Positions 44,941 through 59,963 of a stretch of 64,000 nucleotides of DNA are shown one piece after another. The position numbers and the translations under genes were made by a program. Under the pieces are notes generated by a model. That model made no database searches. It was not told the DNA's origin and saw only the letters and a program-made list of their open reading frames with translations. Source of the stretch: Diphasiastrum complanatum (Eukaryota > Streptophyta > Lycopodiopsida > Lycopodiales > Lycopodiaceae); NCBI GenBank assembly GCA_029204225.1, contig CM055098.1:3459607-3523606 (forward strand), given 5' to 3'. The first letter of the stretch is position 1, and every line of letters begins with the position of its first letter.

Positions 44941-45639
44941 TCGGCTTAAAGTGCTAGAGTACCTGGGGTCGCTATCTTACGGAAGCAAGCTCTGCTTCCA
45001 AGTATTTGAAGCCTTGGGGAGAAAGATGAGCGAGCAAAAATGGACTGCAAGGCGACAAGGCAAGCAGGACTCGTAGGAGGTTCTCAAGCGGGCTAGGATA
45101 TAGAGGCCATTGAGAGATCTCCAATTTTGCGAAACAATTTTGTGGCAAATAAGAACTTGCTTTTATGGAAGTGACTGAAGATCCACGCTTTCCAAGTGCC
45201 AAGCGAACCCACGTCATTCTACATGTGTTGCAGTGGGTCCTGCAATAGATTAGGGGGGGATGATGTTGGCAGATTCCGAAGAATTCCCTTGCTGCACCTT
45301 GGTTTCACACAAAAGTTTTTGGTGCTTATGGCCACAGCAAAACATAATGGATGGTAAGAATGCATGCAAGCAAACATGAATAATCCGAGAAGAAAGGTGG
45401 AGTCCAAAGACTCATAGCATGCAATGCAAAATCCAAGGGCGTGGATATAGTCTGCCCCACCCACCACGTGGGGTCTCAAGAACAAAGTGAGTCTGTGCCC
45501 CCGGCTGATCTTCTCTTGCATGAGGTTCACAAAATCAGTGTGCCCTTGAGCATCCTTCCAATCTGACTCCAGCTTTTTGTATTCCCTCTGCAATGAAAAT
45601 CTAAATTATTACAAAATAGCACCAAACAATAAACAACAG

Positions 45640-46970
<1,331 letters not shown>

Positions 46971-46972
46971 TT

Positions 46973-46984
46973 GCTCTGATACCA
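46973..46984 (-). other. Isolated primer-binding-site motif
   Basis: Plus strand GCTCTGATACCA is the exact initiator tRNA-Met complement in minus sense. The adjacent plus sequence (ATATAAGGG) does not start TG, so an LTR end cannot be confirmed. Confidence 0.5.
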
Positions 46985-47153
46985 ATATAAGGGAAGCTCC
47001 CTAAGATCCTGCTTACAAGACAAAACACAATGGAAAACACACTTTGGAGCAACCACCCAACCAAGTAAAAGCAACCAATCAACTCTAGAAGCTCCACCCC
47101 CAAGCCAAGGAATAAGAAGCATGAAGGTAGAGTGAAACCCTGGCAATGAATCA

Positions 47154-47486
47154 ATGACCACAATAAGGAGTAGGGCCAAAGAAGAGGATGATGCATTAAG
47201 CTCAAAGTACAAGTCAAAGCAGAAATGCTTCTTTTGTGGAAAGAAAGGGCATTATGCATCTGAATGCTACAAGAGGCTAAGAGCACAAGTGGAGGAGGAC
47301 AAACAAGGAAACCTTGCAAAGGAGGAGGAGGATGAAGTAGATGTATTCTTAATGTCATCTACATCCTCACCAACAAGCAATAGCAATTCAAGAGACAATT
47401 GGTGGATCGACAGTGGGGCTACCTCCCACATGTCTTGTAAAAAGGACTTTGTTTGGCCTCAATATATAGAGCCAAAAGCAACCTGA
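47154..47486 (+). pseudogene. Copia gag zinc knuckle and protease start
   Basis: The frame reads LSSKYKSKQKCFFCGKKGHY with the knuckle CFFCGKKGHYASEC (CX2CX4HX4C). An acidic linker (AKEEEDEVDVFLMSS) follows, then WWIDSGATSHMSCKKD, where DSG is the copia protease active site. It ends shortly afterwards at a stop. No RT, integrase or LTR is attached in plus orientation. Confidence 0.92.
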
Positions 47487-48539
47487 GCACATAGCCATGC
47501 ATAGCCCTAAGTTCTCTATACATAGATTCACCTAGAATAGAGTCCTAAGCATGGACCAACTATTCATAGAATTGCTATCGATAACTCTACACATGCATAC
47601 ACTATCTCATACCTTGTCTAAACTCCATTTAGTGTGTTCTGGGCCTCACAAGGATATTAGTTACTTTCGGGTCACATCCAGTATGACGTGGCATAACTAA
47701 CAGCTTGATTTATTGGAGTACCATGTATCCAAGACTAGGAGTATACTGAATCCTACTTACTGGTCATGGACATAACATCATGAATCTCGTCTTTGATTAC
47801 TTGGACGATTGTGTTTTCACCCTGCCTGACCAGCAGTTTCTTCTTCTTCTTTTGAATGTTGTCCTTCAATTCTGACGGCCTTGCAAGCATCCACCTTGAT
47901 CTTTCTGCGACTCTGATTCATCGCCTCCACCTCAGGCATATATCCTGGAGGGGACAGAGCAACGTGGGACACACTGTCCTCACCTCTGAACTTGCTGGAG
48001 TGCTCTCTCTTGCCTCCAACTCCTGGTTGCCCACTCTGAGAGGGCCCGTTAGCCCTGCTCCAATTTTCCAGCTTTTTCTGTACTAGGCCATTCTTTTTGC
48101 TACTGCACATTGCAATCACATTCTTGCCAAATCTTGCCCATGCTATCTAGTGATAGGCATGGTCCAATTTGGCGGCCTTATAACGCTCAAAGGCATAGCA
48201 TTTTGCGAATTTGGTTGTGATTTCGTTGTAGGATGGAGGAGCCTGGTACACCTTGTGGAAGAGCAGACATCAGTCATCCACAAATTGTGGATAGTTGGTT
48301 AAGATATATCTTAACATTTTTTTTGTATCCCATCCTGAAACCGTAAGCCATTGACTGTTTGGTAGAGATTAGTGTCCAGCAAGTCTTTTGCCAGTTTGCC
48401 CTCTAGGCTCAATTATATTCTTCATGAAGTTCCTCAGCTGAGTAGCAGAACTTCCGCAAGATCAGGTACTCATCCATTTTGTTTTTTCCTGCAAAACAAA
48501 GTGTTAATTATAACACAAACTGTTCACTGTAAATCCTCA

Positions 48540-49500
48540 CATAGAAAGTACCAAATAATCAAATAAAGTACCAAAAGAAGCTATACTTCCAAATTAAGTA
48601 CCATAAGCAGTTTTTTAAAATTCCAAGTTATGTACAAAAAGCTGCTAAAATAAATTAAGTACCAAAATTACTAAAGTACCATAAGTACTAAATTAAGAAC
48701 CAAAAGCGGCTCATTATCACCATAATATCAAAAGTACCAAAAGCAGCCAAAGTACCAAAAGTACCAGAAGCAACAAAAAGCACCAAAATTACTAAATTAA
48801 GAACTAAAAGCAGCCAATTACTACCATAATACCAAAACTACTAAAACTACCAAAATAAAAAAAAAGTACCAAGTGAAGTACTACTTAGTACCAAAAGCAG
48901 CTGAAGTACCAAAAGCAAATAAAGTACCAAGTTAAGTCAGTACCAAAATAAGATAAAGTACCAAAATACAAAATTAAGTATTAGACCCCAAAAGCAGCTT
49001 GGTACCAAGTGCCAAAAGCAGAAAGTTACTACTTAACTACCAAAAGCAGCTAAAGTACCACCCTAGACCCTAAAAGCAAATAAAGTACCAAGGTAAGTAA
49101 GTACCAAAATCAGATTAAGTACCAAAGTACAAAATTAAGTACCAAAAGCAACTAATCACTACCAGAACTACCAAATTAAGTACCAAAGTAGCTAAAGTAC
49201 TACTTAAGTACCAAAATCAGCTAAAGTACCAAATTAAGTACCTAAAGTAGGAAAGTACCAGTTTAGTACCAAATAAAGTACTAAAAGCAGCTAATTTCTA
49301 CCACAATATCTAAAGTACCTAACTAGGTACTTTAAACAGCTAAAATACCAAGTTGAGTATCAACAACAGCTAAAGTACAAAATTAAGTACCAGGTTACGT
49401 AAATCAGCTAAAGTAGCCAATTAAGATCTAAAACCAGCTATAGTTGCAAATTAAGAACCAAAAGCAGCTAATTACTACATAATACTAAAAGTGCTAAAAG
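48540..49500. repeat. About 1 kb of degenerate AGTACCAAAAGCAGCTAA repeats
   Basis: Dozens of imperfect copies of AAGTACCAAA, often followed by AGCAGCTAA, with irregular spacing. It fills the first intron of the minus-strand gene and contains no open frame of note. Confidence 0.88.
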
Positions 49501-49794
49501 TAACAAAATTCATTACAGACAAAATCCTACGATGTAATTTACCCTTTCTCTTGTGGCTTGAACGATCGTCGGCCGTAGCAGCCATCCTCTCAAACGATTT
49601 GTCGAGCTCCGAAGGTGTGGTCTCAGATTGATCCATGATAGCCATCCTAGCTGGTGATCCATCATGGTAGCTAGTTCGTGGCTGTTTGTATGTGTTGGGA
49701 GGTGCGCTTGATGTCTCAGGATTTTCAGCAGTGGCCTTAGAGGCGGCTTTGCACTTCCTTGTAGGTGTTCTCATCTTTTACAACAGATGATCAA

Positions 49795-50125
49795 GAAAGC
49801 AACGATAGCTGAAAACAATGATAGCAGAAAGCAACGATAGAAATGTTGTGAGAGCATAGAGGAATAATAGCAATGAACCCAAAAAAAAAAACAAGAAAGC
49901 AAGAAAGCAAATTGGAATGAATTGATAGCAGAAAGCAATCTTAGCAGAAAGCAAGATAGCAAATGAACTGATAACAGCGTGAACTGATCATAGCAAACGA
50001 TATGTTCACTGATAGCAGAAAGCAAGATAGCAGAAGAACTAATAGTAGAAAGCAAGATAGCAACGTGAACTAAGCATAGTAGAAAGCAACGATATGTTCA
50101 CTGATAGCAGAAAGCAAGGATAACA
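49795..50125. repeat. Irregular GATAGCAGAAAGCAA repeats
   Basis: About eight imperfect copies of GATAGCAGAAAGCAA, some extended by GAACTGATCATAGC-like sequence. It lies just upstream of the minus-strand gene start, a possible promoter-proximal repeat. Confidence 0.8.
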
Positions 50126-50597
50126 TTGAATTGATCGTTTGGAGGGCAAAGCATTTATTATCCAAATTCAAATTAGATATAGTAGGCCCATGTGATTAGT
50201 ATGTTGATGATTGTCAAGGACGCCTTCATTGCATTAACTCGTGAGACCTATCATTTGCTCCAAAAAGTGAGAAATGTACTACCATAAGTATTGTATTGGA
50301 AATATAAATTATAAGTAATAAAATCCACAAAGATTGACATATACTACCAAAAGGTACTATGGAAAATGGGTTCTTTTTTTGTACCACCAAAACATGCTTT
50401 TAGTCGTGTGTGTGTGTGTGTGTGTAACATTTTGCATTGATTTAACATTTGTGAGAGAGAGAAGAAGAAGAAGAAGAAGAAGTTTTATTAACATCTTTTC
50501 CATGCCAAAAGGCGTATAAGATGAACAAGTACATCAAAATGGATGGCACTGAGATGGAGCAATGCCGTCAAAACAACATAACTAACAACCAAACTAA

Positions 50598-51206
50598 CTA
50601 AGAAGAGAAAAAATATCTCTTCAGTGCTCTAACTCTCAACCTAATTCTAAACAGTCTCTGACAAGCAAACTTACTACGCCATGCTGTTTCCACAACATCT
50701 TCTTGTTCCTTGTAAGAGAGTGAAGCTAATAGTTCCTTGGTTGCAAGAAGGGGGTCGATTTCAAGAGAAAAACCTCGGACGTGAACGTTTTGGGTTTTAT
50801 ATTTCCTCTTGCTTTGTTCCTGCATTGCCTATGAAACCACCATCGTATTCTTTCCATCCAAGTTCTTGAGCAAGTCTGCCCAAGTTTTGGTCGAAGTTTG
50901 GACTTTGTCTTTCAGGGCTTTGACATGACTAGGATTCATTTGAGAGTTTTTGGCTATCAATTGTTCTTTGAGGTTTGCATTTTCATCTTCAAGTATCTTC
51001 ACCTTTTCTTGTAGAGCGATAATACTGTATGAGTGCTTTTGAAGTTCGATTTTCGTTTTACTTACGATCGACCACACATCAAAATCCATGGGCGTTAGGG
51101 CGGCAGTAGCTGGAGCAATGGTGGGAGTTGGCGAGGCAGGAAATTCACTGAAAGTTTCTTGTCTTTTCGACGAGTGGTTACCCACTCCGAATCCATGGTA
51201 GCCCAC
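50598..51206 (-). pseudogene. L1 ORF1-like protein, copy A, truncated
   Basis: MGYHGFGVGNHSSKRQETFS starts the frame. A coiled-coil stretch follows (IIALQEKVKILEDENANLKE, QLIAKNSQMNPSHVKALKDK), then TKTWADLLKNL. After a shift at 50826 comes KRKYKTQNVHVRGFSLEIDP, LLATKELLASLSYKEQEDVV and ETAWRSKFACQRLF, the start of the RNA-binding domain. The C-terminal part is missing. Homologous to copy B at 52397-53263. No endonuclease or RT follows. Confidence 0.78.
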
Positions 51207-51254
51207 TCTGATCGCTGATCGTTGTTCTGACCTACGCTGCTCAGCATCGTCTCG

Positions 51255-51644
<390 letters not shown>

Positions 51645-51740
51645 GAAGAAGTGTGTATGTGTGTGTGTTTTGCATTTTGAATTTAAGATAATAGATAAAT
51701 AGATAATATTTTATAGTAATTGAATGTTAGATTTGTAATT

Positions 51741-52306
<566 letters not shown>

Positions 52307-52396
52307 TAACTCTGAACAATAAGCTTCAATGAAAGGCACTCACACAGGAGGCAACTTTAAATACAGTTTGAAAATTCTCTCTTGACTAAAAGGCTC

Positions 52397-53263
52397 TCAC
52401 ATAGGAGGCATCAATGAGTGATAAGTTCTGGATGGAGTGACCAAAAAATGTCGATCATCCCGAAAAATAACCTTTCTTCCTATCGCGTTTGCTTCCTCAA
52501 TGAGTTGCTTCTGTTCCTTCCATTGTAAGGTAGTTAGATCCTCATAAATGAAAATGTTACTGCCTTTAAGACGTCCATGATGCTTAAGAACTTCATTACA
52601 ATAATCAGTGTATTTGAAACGGACAAAGACAACCGAAGAGTCGAACTTACTGTGCCAAGCTGTTTCCACGGCACCTTCCTCTTCATCATCGAAAAGTGAG
52701 GCCAGAAGTTTTTTGGCTGCAAGCAGGGGGTCAGTTTTAGAAAGACCTTTGACGTGGACGTTTTGAGATTTGTATTCTCGTTTGGCTTGTTCTTCCATCG
52801 CCTGTAAAATCATCTTATTGCTTTTTGCTTCGATATTTTTGAGCATGTCGGCCCAACTTTTTGTCGAGGTCTAAATTTTCTCCTCCAATGCTTTGACCTG
52901 ATCAAGGTTCACTTCTGGAGCTTTGCTAAGTGCATCCATTTGAACTTTGAGGTTTGCATTTTCCATTTCAAGTGTCGTTACTCGTTTTTGAAGAGCCAAC
53001 AGATCCGCGTGCTATTAGTTATGAGAGACATCATACCGGATCGCCGAGGAGCATCATAGAAGCAGGAGTTGGAGATGAGACAGGAAGAGGCGGTGATGGA
53101 GTAAGTTGCTTATTTCCTTTCCGACAGGTAGTAACCAAGTCTGAATCCATGGAGAAGAATCACTGTGGATCTGAAGCAATGGTGAGACCTCCGGGTGGAA
53201 GAAAAATGGCAGCGATCTGAAGGTAAGCCCCAGAAGGAAAAGAAGAGGATGGGCCATCTTCAT
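52397..53263 (-). pseudogene. L1 ORF1-like protein, copy B
   Basis: The N-terminal part is frame-shifted, with a coiled-coil-like TLEMENANLKVQMDAL region near 52950. The frame 52397-52846 is open: KREYKSQNVHVKGLSKTDPL, LAAKKLLASLFDDEEEGAVE, SSVVFVRFKYTDYCNEVLKH (RRM-like strand), LKGSNIFIYEDLTTLQWKEQ and NAIGRKVIFRDDRHFLV (C-terminal domain). These match the ORF1p layout of L1 elements and the IYIDDDLT box of the LINE at 6855. No ORF2 follows. Confidence 0.8.
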
Positions 53264-53316
53264 AGTCTTGCGGTTAAAATTTAAGGTAATATATAAATAG
53301 ATAGTATTAATACAAT

Positions 53317-53970
<654 letters not shown>

Positions 53971-53972
53971 AA

Positions 53973-56900
53973 TCATAAATCATTCTCGTCATTTTCGTCA
54001 TTCTTGCCATCACACAAGTCTTGACACTCATCTGAATCTAGGTCTAAGTATAATTGTAGATTTCTGATCGTGTCTCTTTGATAATGTGAGCTATCCTCAT
54101 ATTCAATCTCCTCTTCTTCTAGTTCTATCTCATCCAAACATGGGGGCCTCAAATTACTCTCAATTTGGCCTTGTACGATCGTATAAATCTCATCATTTAC
54201 AATTGTATCTTCTTCTCCCATTATTTCTATATCATTTGGAGCTTAGATGAGTTATTCAAGTTCTCCGAAAATCTCAAAATTGGGTGGTGGTTTGTTGTGT
54301 GTATCTAATGTTGCAATATCTTTTCCATCAAACACACGTCGTTTTCTTGCATTAAGTTGGATCACATACCACCATCTTGGGTCTATTCGATTTGGATGAA
54401 ATATAATCTGCCAATAAAATAAAAAAAAATTAAGTTATTTTTATAAGATTGATACATAAATAAGACATTGGAAATATTAATACATTGGATTGTAGAGAGT
54501 ATTAATCACCTGTTCGCAATGTCATGGCAATACTAAAGTGTCATGAGAGTCCATCAATATACATTTTGTTGAGTTTGAAAAAACTTGAAGTTATCATTTC
54601 TAATCGTGGCGTTGCTTCCACAATAGATGACCTTAAACCATTATACGTCAAAAATAAAGTATTTGTCGTTAATCTCGTAATCAATTTCATAAATATGTTG
54701 CAATGTGCCAGCATAGTCTAGATTGCCTGAAATGACATTTACGTTCCTCGCACTAAAATGACTCTCTTGTTGAAATTTGGCCATTATACCATAATCATAT
54801 GTACGTCATCTGTTGTCAACTCTCACAACGATGTCCATATGCCCACATGGCAGTGTATGATTTATACTAAAACAAAACAAAAAATTGATTAAATTACAAT
54901 ACTATTTATATATTGAGTAGTACAAAAGCAAAACACCACAAAGACAATACTACACTAACCTTCCATCCACATCCACGAACAAATTCCCATTCTAATTCGG
55001 TCACTTCTTTACTGTTTTCGGATGTTTTTAGCATCGTATCAAGAACCCATTCATGAGTGCATTTTGAAGGTAAAGTTTCCAAAGGTTCGTTGTTCTCCAA
55101 TGCTCTTCTGCTTCGCCGCTTGATATTTCTTTTTCGTTTCATGTTATGTTTCTTTCCTTTTTGGATTCTTCATACCTTGAAGTCCACTTTTCCATATGTC
55201 CACAATTATATAGTATGAACATGTCAATTTTTTCTTTTAATTGAGATGAAGATCTCTTTTCCACACATTCCCTTGTGCTACTTCACCCTTAACACGTTCA
55301 TCTACTTCTTCACACTGCATTTTTAGACCTGCAGGATACAAGTGCGAGATTACTTCGGTGATATAAAACAAAGATTCTTGTACAAGCCAACCTTCTGCAA
55401 TGCTACCTTCTGGCCTTGTCTTTTGTCTCACAAAGCCCTTCAAAACTTTCATAAAGCGCTCAAGGTAGAACATCCATCTCGTGTGCACAGGTCCTACAAT
55501 TGATACTTCTTCAACGAAATGGACTAAAAGATGAACTCGTATATCCAAAAAGGAAGTTCAAAAATCTCTTTCCAACAAACATACCATTTCAATCATTTAA
55601 ATTTTCATGGAATCCAACTCATTATTTTTTATTTCTTTTGAGAAAATCCACCTGCAAGAATATTGATATAACATTAGGTTGTTTAGCACATAAAAATATT
55701 GAAATAGCACATATTTATACAAGTGTTTAAAAAGATATACAAACCTAATCATCGATGATAAATTGTAAAGCGTATTTCGTACGTCATCATTGAAGAGACC
55801 TTGAACGAAAGTGGAAGTATGAATTGCAACATCTTGTGCCAATCATGTGATTTCAATCCACTTAATATACCATCTTTGGTAAATGATTTGCATAAAGAAT
55901 GTGCATAGCCTATTGGAGTTCTCATTTGTTATATGACATGTTTTACATGTGAGAGTTGCACTTTTGTAAGAATCCATGGCACGCTAGGTAGAATCTCATC
56001 TCCACCTTCAATGTATTGAATCCGATAGGGTCTTTTCACGTCGGCCACTTGTAGATCTTTACGAGCTGCGGAGTTGTCTTTTATGCCAATGATGTGGTTC
56101 CATAGTGATTCACCGGCGTTTTTTCATATGTGCATAGGATCAATTAACATCATGATGTTTAAGCCATTCACCATGCCATTCCGCTACTCCCATGCGTGAG
56201 GGTGGTGGTGTAGTTAAAGGATTATTTCCTTGCCCCCCAAAAAATCGCTATTCAACCTTCAAAAAGGATGATCAAGCGGCAGGTATTTGCGATGATTTTT
56301 GTAGACCACTGTTTTCAACATATTTGTGCTATGATGACCCTCCAAAAGTGGTCCACAAATGTAACATGCGTTGTAACCCGATGTGGTTAGTTCGTAAACC
56401 AAATGTGAGATATATGCTCACCTCTATATAAAACATGGTCTTCTAGACATGCATGTATTGTGTCATAATCCATTCCAAGTACGTTCATCATCTTTTGTGT
56501 TTCTTTTTGTGTTTTAGGTATCATGTTTTCTTTCGGAAGTATTCTATGCAACAACCTGAAAAGACAAATAGCAATGTGAGTTGTTAGAGAAGAAAAACCA
56601 AATTAATTCAATGTAAATACGCTATAAAGTACAAAAGTTGTGTTATGCGTTAAGTACCCAAATAATGATGTGACACTACGGTCACTCCATTTGTATGTTG
56701 CTTGAAGGTTTAGAATAAGAATTGACGTAGCTAGTCTCGAAATGGATGCTTCTGGATACAAAGGAGTGTCTATCTCCTTGCGCAATAGAATTTCGTCTTC
56801 ATCCATCTTAAATTGTTTGTGATCTCCATTTTCACTAGAAGATGCGTGCATAGCATCATTCTCGTTTGCTTCATTAAAGTACGATTCAAACACACTATGC

Positions 56901-57020
56901 ATTGCTTCATCGTGTTGCACCTCATCATCATCATCATTTTCTTCAACTATATTTGCCTCTTGAATTGTTTCGCTCGTTGTCTCTCATGTCCATCAAAACT
57001 TGACTTTGATTGTAATTAAA
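53973..57020 (-). pseudogene. TNP2-like CACTA transposase gene, broken
   Basis: Sense order: DTPLYPEASISRLATSILIL and WSDRSVTSLFGYL (56603-56920, N-terminal region); AGESLWNHIIGIKDNSAARK and GLKSHDWHKMLQFILPLSF (about 55830-56110, transposase core end); then the DUF4218-like HLLVHFVEEVSIVGPVHTRW, YLERFMKVLKGFVRQKTRPE and GSIAEGWLVQESLFYITEVI (55237-55548). The DUF4216-like YAGTLQHIYEIDYEINDKYF follows near 54700, with RIDPRWWYVIQL. The acidic C-terminus (LEEEEIEYEDSSHYQRDTIR) ends at 53973. Introns and stops separate the blocks. The match is by motif order only; individual exon limits are approximate. Confidence 0.85.
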
Positions 57021-57463
57021 CACGGATGGATCAACTTCGTGGAATGGCATTCGATTTATTGGCTACACAGATTAAACAAATTCAATAATTGATTTGAATG
57101 CAATTCAGCTCCTTGTGATAAACTGCATATATGCATAAGTACAAAACACAAATAACATAAGCCTAATCAAGTTAAAAGTACGTTGATTCTTATCTTTTGA
57201 TATTTAGATAGCATGATTCCTATATGCATATTATTGCTTGATTCTCATGTTTTGGTTCTTATATGTGGATTCTTATGTGATTCTTTTGCATCACGGTTGC
57301 AGGTTATAAACACACATCTATCTTTTTTTTTTTGGTGTTATCACTGGTATGAAAGTCTAATTCTAATATACATTAAACTTTTGTAGTTGATTTTTGTTTT
57401 TCTACTTCATTTCAATATATTAAGGTTTATTGTAATATATTGTATGTTTACAAATGTAGTAAT

Positions 57464-57990
57464 CATGTCGGGGACTTTCAAATTTCTTAATGTCGCTAAC
57501 TCTCGAACATAAAACACAATTGCAAAGTATGCTTAGCCAAGACCTCAAGGGTGGTACCTCACAAGCGGCCGCGGCTCCTGCCCCTACCAAAGAGTCATCC
57601 ACGAATCTGTATCATGGCGTGGATATCGCCAACCATAAAGGGTGGGTGGTTATGGACCGATTGTATTCTTTGTACCAACGCCATTTTGGCAATAGATTGT
57701 TTATGAAATGGTCCGATCAATCTAACGACCTTAAACGACATATCATTGGTACCCTTCGTCACAAATTCCCACAAGACAAGGAATTCTACTCAAAGGAAAT
57801 CCATAAGCATATGAGCTTGTGGATAAGACATCGTCGTGATACAATATGACAAGCTTATAAGAACGGGCAGTCCAAACCCAGCTCGTGTTCAAGATCAGAT
57901 TGGAACAATGTAAAAAAGGATGAAAAAACACTAGATAAATACAAGATTCAAAGAGATGTTGCGGCCGCTAGGATGCATGGAATGGAATAG
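57464..57990 (+). pseudogene. Second CACTA-associated ORF, plant transposase (Ptta/En-Spm)-like
   Basis: The frame reads GVDIANHKGWVVMDRLYSLY, RHFGNRLFMKWSDQSNDLKR and HIIGTLRHKFPQDKEFYSKE, then after a TGA SRSDWNNVKKDEKTLDKYKI. The W-x-x-VKKDE and DKYK boxes and the position within a CACTA element suggest the Ptta/En-Spm accessory protein, but the match is weak. It is divergent to the TNP2-like gene. Confidence 0.5.
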
Positions 57991-57999
57991 ACAACCCTA

Positions 58000-58729
58000 G
58001 GTTGGGCTCGAGTGGAAAGGCGGGCTTGCAAGCAAGCATGATAAGTAAATTTAAACTACTCTTATAGTTTGTCTTTGATTTCATACGATTCCTTTTTCTA
58101 ATATGCATTCTGACTAGCTGTTCCAACCTAGCCCTAAACTAATTCCAACTTGAATTGAATGGATAGTTGGCAGACTATGGACGTCTGTAATCCTCCACAA
58201 GTAAGTTTCTTTGAAAGATTTAAATTTTATATTTTTGTATATTATTAATGTAAAATGCATACGTGTTCACTTTTAATCATTAGTATGATCAAGCATTAAA
58301 TACTAATATGTCTTGTTTGCCTGTTTTCATGTGGAGCGGACGTCAAGACGATGACGAGTAGATTAGGTTTTTGATATAATTTTATTTTGTCTATCGTAAG
58401 TTAGAAAGACTACGAAAGCAGCAATTTTGTGATACATTGATATACACTTTCAGTATATATTTTATTGCAATTGATCACAATATTGTTGTTGGTTTTGTAT
58501 ATTGGATTCCGAAATATGAGCAATGTCCTATTCCAAAATGTGCAAGGTCTTAACCAGCTAGGAATTGCAAAACTTTGTGCAATGTTGTATTCCAAATGTC
58601 GAATGCAATCCAATAATATTGTCTCAAAAGCATTCCAAGACTAGCGCCTCTCCAAGAACACGACTCCAAGAATAGACCCAAAAAAATGCGTGAGTTGTTT
58701 TTTACGCTTTTTTTTATTTTTTTACCTAA
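58000..58729. other. Non-coding CACTA interior
   Basis: AT-rich, no gene seen. Confidence 0.45.
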
Positions 58730-59220
58730 TCCAAGACGTCAGAATCCGACACAAAAACACGTTGGATATACGTCACACCCTTCGGACATTTTTTTATGAC
58801 ATTCTGTTAACAAGAGTCGTAATTTGACATCTATATTGGATGTCGGATTTTGACGTCCCATTATACGTTGGATGGACGTCGCACACGTCGGAGGGACATC
58901 AGACATTTTTGGGCAGTTCTTTGGATTTTTCTGTGGAACAGACATCAGATTCTGACGTGTTGATTGGAAGTCAGATTTTGACGTCCATGTCGGATCAGCC
59001 ATGTTGGATGTGGACGTTGGATTTTGACGTCTCACGTGGATGTCGGAATCTGATGTCCCACGTGGCTCTCGGCGTTCGGTGGTCTGACTGATACTTTGGG
59101 AGTCCGGCGTGCTGTGCCTGTCGGAATCCGACATTCTGATTTCGACGTGTTTTTTCGACATCTGTGATGAATTAAAAAAAAAATTAAGCTCATGATTCAC
59201 GTCGTAAAAGATGTCGCAAA
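58730..59220. repeat. CACTA subterminal repeats around ATTTTGACGTC
   Basis: More than ten imperfect copies of a unit near TCGGATTTTGACGTCC, in both orientations (for example 58733, 58850, 58970, 59010, 59041), many with the palindromic core GACGTC. In En/Spm elements such subterminal repeats bind the TNPA protein; that role here is inferred. Confidence 0.82.
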
Positions 59221-59240
59221 TCGCGGCGGGTGTTGTAGTG
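59221..59240 (-). repeat. CACTA terminal sequence
   Basis: Minus-sense CACTACAACACCCGCCGCGA. Flanking TAA (59241-59243) would be the 3-bp target duplication if the other end were known. Confidence 0.82.
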
Positions 59241-59523
59241 TAAGAACAACGTTTGCTAAAGATCGATACACCTTCTTGAGAGCGGAGGCAGCCATGTTGA
59301 AAAAGATAGAGGGATGAAAAGCAAACAACAACAAGAACTCTGGAGCGACTTGCGGCTAAGCAGGACCTTCCCTAAACGCCAACGCCTGGAGCGAGTATGC
59401 AATGCTTGATGCTTTTGATCTGGTTGTAGTGAATCAGCAAAGAAGCCTAGCTATGCAAGAGAAGTACAAATCTTAGTAGCAATATACCTTGCAACAAAGA
59501 AAGATCATATACATAGAACAGAT

Positions 59524-59536
59524 GGCTTTGATACCA
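59524..59536 (-). other. Pararetroviral tRNA-Met primer site
   Basis: Sense TGGTATCAAAGCC, one mismatch from the initiator tRNA-Met complement TGGTATCAGAGC(C). Confidence 0.7.
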
Positions 59537-59697
59537 TAGATGCGGAAAGACACATATATTAGAAGGAAAGCAAATAGGATACAAAGAAACTTAAAGCTTC
59601 TCACAGACTCAGAGCTATATCAGTAAACTGAAGAGAGCACAAACAAGTAATAGAATATTCACTAAAAATCTTTCCCCAGTAATGAGGTACCTAGGTC

Positions 59698-59707
59698 CTT
59701 TTATACC
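59698..59707 (-). promoter_or_regulatory. TATA box of the pararetroviral promoter
   Basis: Sense GGTATAAAAG, about 160 bp upstream of the primer site and downstream of the polymerase remnant. Confidence 0.65.
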
Positions 59708-59804
59708 AAGCTGAGCTTGACTCATCAGCTGGTGAATACAATATTTTAATAGACCACTATGATCTGAGTGGCTTACTAGGTGCACTAAAGATTATAGTAA
59801 GCAA

Positions 59805-59935
59805 AACATGGCATCATGCGGTTGGTGGAGAATGACATCATCCATTGAGTGAGCTACAGTTGCATCCTTTGTATAAAGTGAAACATGACATCATGCGATT
59901 GGTGGAGAATGACATCATCCATTGAGTGAGCTTAT
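59805..59935. repeat. Direct repeat of about 50 bp with TGACATCA motifs
   Basis: Two near-identical units (about 59806-59855 and 59882-59933), each with GGTTGGTGGAGAATGACATC or a one-base variant. They are followed by a third partial unit near 59937-59970. They lie upstream of the TATA box in sense and resemble an enhancer with CRE/as-1-like cores. Confidence 0.75.
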
Positions 59936-59963
59936 GACATCATTTGTTTGGTGGAGAGTGACA

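Larger units (their letters stand above)
53973..59240 (-). mobile_element. CACTA (En/Spm-type) transposon remnant
   Basis: Contains a TNP2-like transposase gene (minus), a second plus-strand ORF, GACGTC-rich subterminal repeats (58730-59220) and one terminus (59221-59240), which in minus sense reads CACTACAACACCCGCC. The left end is not found, so the element is truncated or its boundary has decayed. Confidence 0.85.

Noticed and set aside
58739-59200. A 153-codon minus-strand frame with repeated RRQNPTS-like units
   Set aside because: It is produced by the CACTA subterminal repeats, not by a protein gene.
59541-59960. An LTR adjoining the primer site at 59524
   Set aside because: No second copy or TG/CA pair is found, and the neighbouring polymerase looks pararetroviral, which lacks LTRs.
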